Below are positions 8,502 to 16,018 of a stretch of DNA of 64,000 nt, piece by piece. The stretch is from Hyphomicrobium sp. (GTDB taxonomy: Bacteria > Pseudomonadota > Alphaproteobacteria > Rhizobiales > Hyphomicrobiaceae): NCBI RefSeq assembly GCF_009026145.1, contig NZ_WBUE01000005.1, forward strand, positions 1 to 64,000, written 5' to 3'. The translations under genes were made by a program, and so were the position numbers. Below the pieces are notes generated by a model. That model saw only the letters and a list, made by a program, of their open reading frames with translations. It had not been told where the DNA came from and ran no database searches. Each line of letters begins with the position of its first letter. The first letter of the stretch is position 1.

Positions 8502-9554
8502 TTACGCGAGCGCAGCGTCACCGCCGACCGCCGCACGCCGAAACGCCGCGAAGCTGTCGCTGATGCGGCGTGTTTGCGGGTCAGAGCCGGCAGTATGTGC
8601 GACCACCGCATCGGCGACGCGCCGGATGGCATGCGCCAGCTCGCCGGCGAGCGGCCAAGTCCGCTCGGCAGGCGCCTCGGGGTGCAGGAGTAGGCGGTGG
8701 GCGTCCTCCTCGGCCAGCGACAGCTGGAACTCGCCGGCTGCAGCGGCAGTGAACATGGCCTGCTCGTCGACGCCAAGGCTGTTCCACAGCGAGCGGCGGA
8801 TGCCGAGGAACAGCGCCGTGCCATGCCGATTGATGCTGGCCCCGGCCGAATACGGTGCGACGCTCGGCAGGCCTAGCGCATAGCTGACAATGGCGCCGCC
8901 GCATTCGGCCGCGAGCACCTCGCCGCGCTGCATCGCGTCGGCAAGCTGCCCCGGCGGCAATGACACCGGATCGAGGCCCAGGCCGCGGGCGACGTCGCGC
9001 GCAAGGCCATGCACCTGGGCCTTGCGTCCGGCGAGGGCGCTCATCGTCTCGATGCGCTCGGCAGCCAGCAGGTAGCTGTGCGCGCCGGTGTGCGCGGCGA
9101 GCAGGGGCTTTATCCCGATATCGCCGCCAAGATCGTCCCACAGCGCCTGACCGCCGCCGACCGAAATCCAGGTCTGTAGGTGCTGCGGGCTGACTCCACG
9201 ATCGCCCGGCAGCCCTGCGAAGTACGCGAGGCCGCGCGGCGCCTGCGCGAGGTTATGGGCGCCGCCGAAATAGAGATCGGCGGCTCCTTCGCGCACGCCG
9301 GCGAGACCGTCGGCAACTCCAAATTCCAAGACGATGCGGTAGCGCCCGTCGCTCATCGCGGCGATGTTCTGCCCGAGGCGTCGCGCCCAGTCGGCAGGAC
9401 CGGCGCAGCCCTCCTGCCACGGCATGGCGAGGTGCAATTCCCGCAAACCTTTGATAGCGGCGGGGGCCGCGAGCGAATTCGTGGCCGTGGCTGTCGCAGC
9501 GGTGGCCGCGGCTGCGGCCGCGCCCGTCGACTTCAGGAAATCGCGCCGGTCCAT
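8502..9554 (-). CDS. TRAP-type (DctP-like) substrate-binding protein, Tat-exported
   Basis: Periplasmic solute-binding protein of the TRAP DctP type. It starts MDRRDFLKSTG, a twin-arginine export motif followed by an Ala-rich hydrophobic stretch. After that come a short strand (LHLAMPWQEG), a GVADGLAGVREGAADLYFGG segment like the lobe-forming part of DctP proteins, and a helical C-terminus. At 350 residues it has family length. No TRAP membrane subunits (DctQ/DctM) are near, so it either works with a distant permease or is a stand-alone sensor or binding protein. The ligand is unknown. Assignment to DctP rather than another binding-protein family is moderate. Confidence 0.65.
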   Translation of the reverse strand: MDRRDFLKSTGAAAAAATAATATATNSLAAPAAIKGLRELHLAMPWQEGCAGPADWARRLGQNIAAMSDGRYRIVLEFGVADGLAGVREGAADLYFGGAHNLAQAPRGLAYFAGLPGDRGVSPQHLQTWISVGGGQALWDDLGGDIGIKPLLAAHTGAHSYLLAAERIETMSALAGRKAQVHGLARDVARGLGLDPVSLPPGQLADAMQRGEVLAAECGGAIVSYALGLPSVAPYSAGASINRHGTALFLGIRRSLWNSLGVDEQAMFTAAAAGEFQLSLAEEDAHRLLLHPEAPAERTWPLAGELAHAIRRVADAVVAHTAGSDPQTRRISDSFAAFRRAAVGGDAALA

Positions 9555-9675
9555 CGAGCCCGTCCCCTCTCGCCAAGCGTCGCGCGCATCAAAGCCGATC
9601 AGTGCCGAATTGACAACGGGGGCAGCCCTCTGGCCGCGCTAAGCGCGCGTTACAGACGGTTGAGCACCAGCAGGT

Positions 9676-10374
9676 TCAAGACTTTGCGCACTCGATGGCG
9701 ACGGTCTTGCTGGAGCCGAGGCTGACCGTTCCGGCGCTGCTCATGGTGCCCGATGCGCCTGGCTGCTGCGCGTCCTGTCCGAGTGCGCTGGAGAAGGCAT
9801 CGTTAAGCGCCTGCGTGTCGCTGTCGTCGGGCGGCTCGTGGATCGCCGGCTTGCAGCTGGCCGGCGCGTTGGCGCCGAGCTTGATGGCATCCGCCTCGGC
9901 GAAATCAAAGGCGATGAAGTAGCTCGAGTCGAAGACCGCGAAATTGAAGCCCGGGGCGTCAGCAGGGACGGGCGCCTCGAGCGGCAGCGTGAAGTGCAGC
10001 GTGAGAATGCCCTTGTCGCTGTAGTCGAGCCAGTAGTCGACCGGTGGCTTGAACTTCAGCGTCTTGTCGCCGAGCTTGGCGAAGGTGAAGTACTCGAACT
10101 CCTTGAGCCCGTCGATATTGACCTGCGCCAGCTCTTTCAGCTCCTCGCGGTCGTATTTGCCGTCGCCGTTCTTGTCGAGGCCCTCGATGGCTGTCTGCGT
10201 ATAGATCTCGTCGAATGTCCACGCCTGCTGTAGCCCCGTGATGGTGCCGTTGTCGTAGAGCACCGTCTCCTTCATCGTCACCCACACGTGCGGGTGGGCG
10301 CCGGCGCTCGAGGCGGAAAGGCTCAGCCCGGCAGCGATGGCCGCCACAGCTAGGATGAATTTCGCGGGACGCAA
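9676..10374 (-). CDS. DUF1007 periplasmic protein with EF-hand-like loop
   Basis: Secreted protein of the DUF1007 family, linked in other genomes to metal (Zn/Ni/Co) uptake genes. The signal peptide ends near SSAGA-HPHVWV, and the mature N-terminus HPHVWV is the family hallmark and a probable metal site. A DKNGDGKYDREEL segment fits a Ca-binding EF-hand loop, also usual in the family. The start is TTG at 10374 with AGGAGAG seven bases upstream. It is divergent from the ZnuA-like gene, and the 156-base intergenic space probably holds promoters for both. I could not find a convincing Zur box there. The C-terminal 45 residues are Ser/Gly/Gln-rich. Confidence 0.82.
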   Translation of the reverse strand: MRPAKFILAVAAIAAGLSLSASSAGAHPHVWVTMKETVLYDNGTITGLQQAWTFDEIYTQTAIEGLDKNGDGKYDREELKELAQVNIDGLKEFEYFTFAKLGDKTLKFKPPVDYWLDYSDKGILTLHFTLPLEAPVPADAPGFNFAVFDSSYFIAFDFAEADAIKLGANAPASCKPAIHEPPDDSDTQALNDAFSSALGQDAQQPGASGTMSSAGTVSLGSSKTVAIECAKS

Positions 10375-10530
10375 GTCGCTTCTCTCCTAGGTCGATGCAG
10401 TAATCACAGTGAGCCCGAACCGGTGACTGCGAAAAGTGGATGGAGCAGGAACGTGGCGGTTGCGTGGTTGGCGAGGCTGCACTAGCGTAGCCGGATATTA
10501 TCACATCCAGCAATCGAATGGATCTATAGC

Positions 10531-11523
10531 ATGGCGGGCGGCCTTTGGACGCTGGGACAGACTTTGCGCGATGCTTGTGCCGGCGCCATGCGGGCGGTTG
10601 GCCTTATGCGCCTGCTTGGCCTGGCCATTACTCCGGTGACGGCGCACGCCGAGGTTGCGGATGTCGTCGTCACCATCAAGCCCATTCATTCCCTCGTCGC
10701 GCGCGTCATGGAAGGCGTCGGAGCCCCGACGTTGCTGGTCGAGGGCGCCGCCTCGCCGCACAGCTTTTCGCTCAAGCCGTCGCAGGTGCGTGCAATCAAT
10801 GCTGCTGCCGTATTCATCCGCGTGTCGGAGCGTCTGGAGCCGTTCACTGCCAAGATCGTCCGCTCGCTGCCCGCAGGCGTTGAGCTCGTGACGCTCGTCG
10901 ACATTCCTGGCCTTCATCTCCTGAGCCAGCGCAAAAACGGAACCTTCGAGGCTCACCGCCACGACCATGCCGCGGCGGACCACGCGGACAAGGACGATGC
11001 CGTCGATGACAGTCATATCTGGCTCGATCCCGACAACGCCAAGGTCATTGGCAACTATGTCGCCGGCGTACTTGGCGCGCGTTATCCGCAGCACGCCGCG
11101 CAGTTCCGGACCAATGCCGAGCGGCTGAGCGCTGAAATCGGTGCGCTGACGAGCGAGCTCGAGGCGACGACCGGGCCGCTGCGCAACAAGCCGTTCGTCG
11201 TCTTTCATGACGCCTATCGGTATTTCGATGCTCGCTTCGACCTCGATGCCGTCGGCTCGATTACGGTTAGCCCCGACGTGCAGCCGAGCGCCAAGCGCTT
11301 GACCGAGCTGCGCCAGAAGATCCGCTCGCTCGAAGCTGTGTGCGTCTTCGCCGAGCCGCTGTTTCAGCCGCGCCTCGTCGCCGCCGTCATCGAGGATACC
11401 GATGCCCGTGCGGGCACGCTTGATCCGGAGGGCACGGGCCTGGAGCCGGGTCCGCAGCTCTACTTCGTGCTGATGCGCAATCTCGCTGCTAGTCTGAAGT
11501 CGTGCCTCGCCCCGGCATCGTGA
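10531..11523 (+). CDS. ZnuA-like zinc ABC transporter substrate-binding protein
   Basis: Cluster A-I metal-binding protein that would deliver Zn2+ (or Mn2+) to an ABC permease. The signal peptide ends near TAHA-EVAD. Expected ligands are the His of SPHSFSLKP, the His of DSHIWLDPDN and the His of VVFHDAY, plus an acidic residue near the C-terminus (TLDPEGTG). An acidic/His-rich loop (HRHDHAAADHADKDD) like that of ZnuA lies at about residues 148-165. The true start could be the ATG at 10588 or 10609, which give a more compact signal peptide. znuB and znuC are absent from the window. The paired DUF1007 gene supports a metal role. Confidence 0.85.
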   Translation: MAGGLWTLGQTLRDACAGAMRAVGLMRLLGLAITPVTAHAEVADVVVTIKPIHSLVARVMEGVGAPTLLVEGAASPHSFSLKPSQVRAINAAAVFIRVSERLEPFTAKIVRSLPAGVELVTLVDIPGLHLLSQRKNGTFEAHRHDHAAADHADKDDAVDDSHIWLDPDNAKVIGNYVAGVLGARYPQHAAQFRTNAERLSAEIGALTSELEATTGPLRNKPFVVFHDAYRYFDARFDLDAVGSITVSPDVQPSAKRLTELRQKIRSLEAVCVFAEPLFQPRLVAAVIEDTDARAGTLDPEGTGLEPGPQLYFVLMRNLAASLKSCLAPAS

Positions 11524-11536
11524 GGCCGAAAAGCGA

Positions 11537-11560
11537 AAGGGCAGCGCGAACGCTGCCCTT
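11537..11560. terminator. bidirectional stem-loop terminator
   Basis: Perfect 10-bp inverted repeat AAGGGCAGCG-CGAA-CGCTGCCCTT with a 4-base loop. It lies between the convergent stop codons of the ZnuA-like gene and the L,D-transpeptidase gene. A-rich sequence lies just left of the stem (a U tract for minus-strand transcripts), while the right flank has only a short T run. Confidence 0.7.
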
Positions 11561-11589
11561 CAGCGTTGAAATATCGCGCCCGGCCTGGC

Positions 11590-12600
11590 TTAGAGCGAAG
11601 CGCTCTTGCCCGGCTCGTCCGAATGGACGGACGTAGCCTTTTTGGCATCCTCGGCGGCCTTCTTGGCAGCCTCGGCAGCGGCGCGGGCAGCCTCAGCAGC
11701 CTTGGCGGCGGCTGCCGCCGCCCTTTCGGCGATGGCCGCCGCGTCGTCGTGCGGGGCGGCAGCGGCGGTCTCATGCTTCTTGTGCGCTTCGGTCTTCTTG
11801 GGGACCTTGCGCTCGAGCGGCTTCTCAGCCGCGGCGGCGAGCGTCGCGTCGTCGGCGTTGGGGTCGACGGCAGGCGCACCCATGTCGTTCGTTGCCGCTA
11901 CCGTCTCGACGGCAGCCGACGGCGTGCGCGGGCGGATGCTGCGCGGTGGGCTCTTGTAGGCGGGTGCCGAGGCCATCGGATTGAAGGGCGCCGGCTCGTC
12001 GCCGGAAGCGACCGCCTGACTGTTGAAGCGTTGCCAGGTCACGGTGACCTTGGTGCCGACGGGCACGCGCGGATAAAGGTCGAGCACGTCCTCGTTGAGC
12101 ATGCGGATGCAGCCCTTCGATACCGCCTGGCCGATGGTCCACGGCGCGTCGGTGCCGTGAATGCGATAGGTGCTGGAGCCGAGGTACATGGCGCGCACGC
12201 CGAGCGGGTTCATGCGATGTCCGCCCGGGACCCACAGCGGCAGCTTCGGGTTTTCGCGCAGCATCTCGGGGGTCGGGCGCCACGATGGGTTCACGCGCTT
12301 GTCGGTGACGCTGGTCGTGCCCTGCCAGCGGCTCTGCTCGCGCGGCACGGCAATGGGATAGCTGGTGGCCGTCCCGGCCTTGGTGATGAGGTACAGCCGG
12401 CGATCGCCGAAGCTGACGATGATCTGCCCGGGCGTGTATTTGGGGTCGAACGAAACAGTCTGCTTGCCGCCGCCCCACTCCTGGCTGCCGCCCCAGAGAA
12501 ATTCGAACAAACCCTGGGCGTGCGCCTGCGGCGCAGCGACGGGGGCGGTGGCGGCGAGGGCTGCCAGGGCAAGAGAACTCATCAGACTGCGGGAGGGCAT
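11590..12600 (-). CDS. L,D-transpeptidase (YkuD domain) with Ala/Lys-rich tail
   Basis: Periplasmic YkuD-type transpeptidase that forms 3-3 peptidoglycan cross-links or attaches proteins to peptidoglycan. A signal peptide ends near AHA-QGLFEF. The catalytic motif HGTDAP...SKGCIRM, with the nucleophilic Cys, lies at about residues 145-170. Residues 215-336 form a low-complexity Ala/Lys/Glu-rich tail predicted to be helical, like TolA-type linkers, which is unusual after this domain. Reading the tail from the DNA shows no frameshift. It is convergent with the ZnuA-like gene and divergent from the imu operon. Confidence 0.88.
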   Translation of the reverse strand: MPSRSLMSSLALAALAATAPVAAPQAHAQGLFEFLWGGSQEWGGGKQTVSFDPKYTPGQIIVSFGDRRLYLITKAGTATSYPIAVPREQSRWQGTTSVTDKRVNPSWRPTPEMLRENPKLPLWVPGGHRMNPLGVRAMYLGSSTYRIHGTDAPWTIGQAVSKGCIRMLNEDVLDLYPRVPVGTKVTVTWQRFNSQAVASGDEPAPFNPMASAPAYKSPPRSIRPRTPSAAVETVAATNDMGAPAVDPNADDATLAAAAEKPLERKVPKKTEAHKKHETAAAAPHDDAAAIAERAAAAAAKAAEAARAAAEAAKKAAEDAKKATSVHSDEPGKSASL

Positions 12601-12927
12601 TGCTGAATGGCTCCGGAAGGTTCAGCTCGGTTGGAGGGAGCTTGAGGCGATATGGTGAATGCAGCGTATATAACAGTCCCACTTTTTCGCGGCAGAGCAT
12701 GCAGGACACAGTTGTCCTCGGATCGCACCCTGGATGGCGGTTTGGGGATTTTTTGCCCGCGTTGTTTCCTTCATGCACGCTGAAGGGCCTGGATATGCGG
12801 CATTTGCCTGCTTGAAGGTGCGGCAGGCGAGTCGCGCGTCATGCTGATTCGGTGCTTGGCAAGAGCTGTGCTGTGGAAAAAACCGCACATCGAAGTGGCG
12901 CCTGCGCAACCATAATTTCCTCTTTTT

Positions 12928-12982
12928 GTTCCCTTTTTGATCTTGACCTAAATCGCTCTCGCGTCTAGAACAAAAAAAGAAC
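12928..12982 (+). promoter_or_regulatory. SOS promoter of the imu operon with LexA box
   Basis: A sigma-70-like promoter reads TTGACC (12943-12948), a 17-base spacer, then TAGAAC (12966-12971). Overlapping the -10 is GAAC-AAAAAAA-GAAC (12968-12982), an exact match to the alphaproteobacterial LexA operator (direct repeat GAAC-N7-GAAC, equal to GTTC-N7-GTTC on the other strand). A second, imperfect copy GTTC-CCTTTTT-GATC (12928-12942) ends just before the -35. LexA bound here would block RNA polymerase and release on DNA damage, as expected for imuA-imuB-dnaE2. Confidence 0.8.
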
Positions 12983-13163
12983 GCGACGGCATTCGAGCTG
13001 CCGTCGCCTCGGTTGGTGCGAGAGCGTTCCCGTGGACCAGGCGGCCCCATCCCCCACCCCACCGTCCGGCCGTCTGCAGCGGATCTCGCGGCCAGAGCCA
13101 AGCCCCAGTGCGTGTCCGCGTAACGGGTTGCGTAGCGTTGGGCTTAGGCGCTCTTGCCCGAAC

Positions 13164-13193
13164 CGGAACGGCGAGTCCCTCCTCGCCGTTCCG
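13164..13193 (+). repeat. perfect 12-bp hairpin in the imuA 5' region
   Basis: CGGAACGGCGAG and CTCGCCGTTCCG form a perfect inverted repeat around a 6-base loop. It lies between the LexA-box promoter and the preferred imuA start. No T tract follows, so it is not a standard terminator; it may be a REP-like unit or a leader structure. If translation starts at 13032 it lies inside the coding sequence instead. Confidence 0.6.
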
Positions 13194-13226
13194 GAGGACG
13201 GGGTCTTGGCGGGCAACCAGGCGGAT

Positions 13227-14066
13227 GTGCTCGCCGATCTGCGCACGCGCATTACGGCGCTGGAGCGTAGCCATTCTCTCATCGCTTCGCCCGAGTCTGC
13301 GGTGCAGCCCCAAGGCTCTCTCGCGGGTGTGTGGACGCTCGGCGCCGCCGAGCTCGACCACCGTCTTGGCGCTGGCCTAGATGCCGCCTCCCTGCACGAG
13401 GTGAAGGCCGAGCCGCACGCATCGGGCGTTGCGGCGGGCGCCGGTGCCGGCAATTGGGCGGCAGCGCTCGGCTTTGCCTTGCGCCTGGCCGTGCGCCGGC
13501 TGCACAGCATCGAGACTTCGCATGCGGGCCCTCCACGCATCCTGTGGTGCTGGCCGTCCGTGTTCGCGCGCGAACTCGGCGCGCTCTACGGGCATGGTCT
13601 TGCCACGCTCGGCCTCGAGCCATCGACGTGGCTGTTCGCCGAGACGGCGCGTGCCGGCGACGCGCTGTGGGCGATGGAGGAAGGCCTGCGCTCTGAGAGC
13701 CTGGCGCTCGTCATCGGCGTCTTGGGCGAGGTGGAGCTGACGCCGGCTCGCCGCTTGAGCCTTGCCGCGGCGGAGCATTCGACACCCTGTCTCATCGTCA
13801 CCGATCCACGTCTTTCCCCCGCCGGATCTACCGCCACACGCTGGCGCGTCGGAGCACGCAAGAGCGCCTCGCATCCTTTCGACGGGGCGGCGCCCGGTGC
13901 GTCCCGCTACGCGGTCGCGCTGGAACGCTGCCGGCATCGCCCGCTGACGCGTGAGCCGCTGCCTTACCTCTTGGAATGGTCGGATGAAACGCATCGTTTC
14001 CGTGTGGCTGCCGCTGTGGCCCATCGAGCGGATGCGCCGCGCGCAGCCGTCGCTGGTTCCCGATGA
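13227..14066 (+). CDS. imuA: ImuA, RecA-like mutasome accessory protein
   Basis: SOS-induced partner of ImuB and DnaE2 in translesion synthesis and damage-induced mutagenesis. The protein has the SulA/RecA-like ImuA layout: an N-terminal helix (LADLRTRITALE), then GVWTLGAAELDHRLG and a core with WCWPSVFARELGALYG, ending Arg-rich. The GTG at 13227 gives 279 residues beginning directly at the conserved helix. The track start, GTG 13032, adds 65 Pro/Arg-rich residues that also span a perfect DNA hairpin, so I regard that stretch as an untranslated leader. Both starts are possible. The 3' end overlaps imuB by 83 bases. Confidence 0.8.
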   Translation: MLADLRTRITALERSHSLIASPESAVQPQGSLAGVWTLGAAELDHRLGAGLDAASLHEVKAEPHASGVAAGAGAGNWAAALGFALRLAVRRLHSIETSHAGPPRILWCWPSVFARELGALYGHGLATLGLEPSTWLFAETARAGDALWAMEEGLRSESLALVIGVLGEVELTPARRLSLAAAEHSTPCLIVTDPRLSPAGSTATRWRVGARKSASHPFDGAAPGASRYAVALERCRHRPLTREPLPYLLEWSDETHRFRVAAAVAHRADAPRAAVAGSR

Positions 14067-15519
14067 TGCGCCGCTGGCGCTCGTCGAAACGGGCACGCAT
14101 GGCATCCGCATCACCGCCGTAAACCCCTATGCGGCGGGGAAAGGCGCGCGCATCGGTCAGGCCCTCGCCGATGCGCGCGCCGCCTTGCCGGGGCTCCTGA
14201 CGCAGCCGGCCGATAGGCGCCGCGACCGCGCCGCGCTGTTGCGCCTCGCCCGTTGGTGCGGACGCTACGGTCCCAATCGCAATATCGATGGCGACGACGG
14301 GTTGTGGATCGACATCACTGGCGTTGCGCACCTTTACGGCGGCGAAGCGAGATTGCTCGATGATCTCATCGCCAGGCTCTCACGCTTTCAGCTGACGGCA
14401 CGCGCCGGCCTCGCCGATACACTCGGTGCTGCGCACGCGCTCGCCCGCTATGCCCCCTCACCAGCGCTGGCGCGTGAAGGAAAGGCCGAAGCGCAGCTTG
14501 CCAAGCTGCCCGTCGAAGCCTTGCGGCTGGCGCCGGACACCGTGCTGCTCTTGAAGCGCCTCGGCCTCAACCGCATCGGTGATCTCTACCGTCTGCCGCG
14601 CGCGGCATTGCAGCGCCGCTTCCGCTCGGCCAAGGGCGTCGAAGCGGTGTTGACGCGCCTCGATCAGGCCCTGGGCGTACGGGCCGAGCCTTGCCAACCG
14701 CTCATCGAGCCGCCGGCCCTCTACGTGCAGCGCTGCTGGCCCGATCCGCTCATCTCGCCTGAGCGACTCGAAGCCGAGACAGCGCGGCTGGCGCAAGAGC
14801 TGTGCGCGCATCTTGCCGCGCGTGGGCTCGGCGCCCGTCGTCTTTGCCTGTCGCTCTACCGCGCCGACGGCAGCATCGCCGAAGCGCGCGTCGGCTTGAG
14901 CTCACCCTCGTGGGCGCCCGAGCATATGACGGTGCTCATCGGCGAGAAGCTCTCGGCGCTCGATGCCGGCTTCGGCGTCGATGTGATGGTGCTGGCGGCG
15001 GTGCAGGTGGAAAAGCCGTCCGGGCAGCAGGGTGCGCTCGCCCCGCGCTTGAAGGGCGGGGCACGTGCCGATGCGGCGCAGCTCGTCGACCGCCTGGCCA
15101 ACCGTCTCGGTGCGACGCGTATCACGCGGCTAGAGCCGCGCTCGAGCCACATCCCCGAGCGTGCCGAGGCGCATGTTGCGGCGCTCGCGCGCGCGCACGA
15201 GCACTCTTGGCCGCTGCCTTGCGGTCCGGCGCGCCCGCCGCTGCTGCTGGCGCACCCGGAGCCGATCGGCGTCGTCGCCGAGGTGCCGGAGGGGCCGCCG
15301 GCGCGCTTTACCTGGCGCCGGGTTGAGCACCGCATCGTGCGCGCGCAAGGCCCGCAGCGCGTCGCGCCCGAATGGTGGGACGAGATCGCGCAGAGCGGCA
15401 CGCGCGACTACTACCGCATCGAGGACGAGGGCGGCGCCGGCTACTGGGTGTTCCGCGAGGGGCTCTATGGGCGCGAGGAGGCGGCGCCGCGCTGGTTCCT
15501 GCACGGACTGTTCGGGTAA
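13984..15519 (+). CDS. imuB: ImuB, inactive Y-family polymerase-like protein
   Basis: Y-family DNA polymerase homologue that lacks catalytic activity and bridges ImuA, DnaE2 and the beta clamp. The N-terminus RIVSVWLPLWPIERMRR replaces the acidic catalytic strand of active Y-family enzymes, as is usual in ImuB. DGLWIDITGVAHLYGG and the helix-hairpin-helix-like region around LKRLGLNRIGDLYRLPR follow. ATG 13984 is chosen over the track start because the family begins at MKRI; it gives 511 residues. It overlaps imuA by 83 bases and is followed after 23 bases by the DUF1640 gene rather than by dnaE2. Confidence 0.9.
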   Translation: MKRIVSVWLPLWPIERMRRAQPSLVPDDAPLALVETGTHGIRITAVNPYAAGKGARIGQALADARAALPGLLTQPADRRRDRAALLRLARWCGRYGPNRNIDGDDGLWIDITGVAHLYGGEARLLDDLIARLSRFQLTARAGLADTLGAAHALARYAPSPALAREGKAEAQLAKLPVEALRLAPDTVLLLKRLGLNRIGDLYRLPRAALQRRFRSAKGVEAVLTRLDQALGVRAEPCQPLIEPPALYVQRCWPDPLISPERLEAETARLAQELCAHLAARGLGARRLCLSLYRADGSIAEARVGLSSPSWAPEHMTVLIGEKLSALDAGFGVDVMVLAAVQVEKPSGQQGALAPRLKGGARADAAQLVDRLANRLGATRITRLEPRSSHIPERAEAHVAALARAHEHSWPLPCGPARPPLLLAHPEPIGVVAEVPEGPPARFTWRRVEHRIVRAQGPQRVAPEWWDEIAQSGTRDYYRIEDEGGAGYWVFREGLYGREEAAPRWFLHGLFG

Positions 15520-15542
15520 GGAAGTGAGTACGGGGAGTGAGT

Positions 15543-16013
15543 ATGACGATGAGCTTTGATACTTTATCGTTTGCCAAGCGATTGACCGAGGCCGGCGAGA
15601 AGCCGGCAGTGGCCGAGGCACACGCCATGGCGCTCAAGGAATTCGTGATGGATACCATCGCTACCAAAGCAGATCTACGTGATCTCAGCCGCAGCCTCGG
15701 CGAGGAGATCCAGGATGTGCGCGATGATATCCAGGGGGTGCGTGGCGAAATCGCCGATGTCCGCTCCGAGATGCGGGGCGAGTTCGCAAAGGTGCGCACC
15801 GAGATCGACGGTTTGCGTGGCGAGCTTCATCAGGAGCTTGCTTCCTTCCGCAAGGAGGTGAATGAGCGCTTCGCCACCAAGGACGAGCTGCGTCACGAGA
15901 TCGGCCTGTTGCGCAAGGACATCGACGCCATGGGTCTGAAGCTCACGGTGCGCATGGGCGGCATGCTCGCCGTTGCCGTTGGCGCGGTGGCGACGCTCGG
16001 CAAGGTGGTCTGA
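15543..16013 (+). CDS. DUF1640-like coiled-coil membrane protein inserted in imu operon
   Basis: A 156-residue protein with a short N-terminal domain (FAKRLTEAGEKPAVAEAHA) and an extended coiled coil (about residues 40-125, with repeats such as DVRDDIQGVRGEIADVRSEM). A single C-terminal membrane helix (GMLAVAVGAVATLGKVV) ends it. This is the architecture of DUF1640/CCDC90-type proteins, whose bacterial role is unknown. GGGGAG five bases before the ATG at 15543 is a strong ribosome-binding site. It sits 23 bases after imuB and 5 bases before dnaE2 on the same strand, so it should be co-transcribed under LexA control. Confidence 0.8.
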   Translation: MTMSFDTLSFAKRLTEAGEKPAVAEAHAMALKEFVMDTIATKADLRDLSRSLGEEIQDVRDDIQGVRGEIADVRSEMRGEFAKVRTEIDGLRGELHQELASFRKEVNERFATKDELRHEIGLLRKDIDAMGLKLTVRMGGMLAVAVGAVATLGKVV

Positions 16014-16018
16014 TTGCC

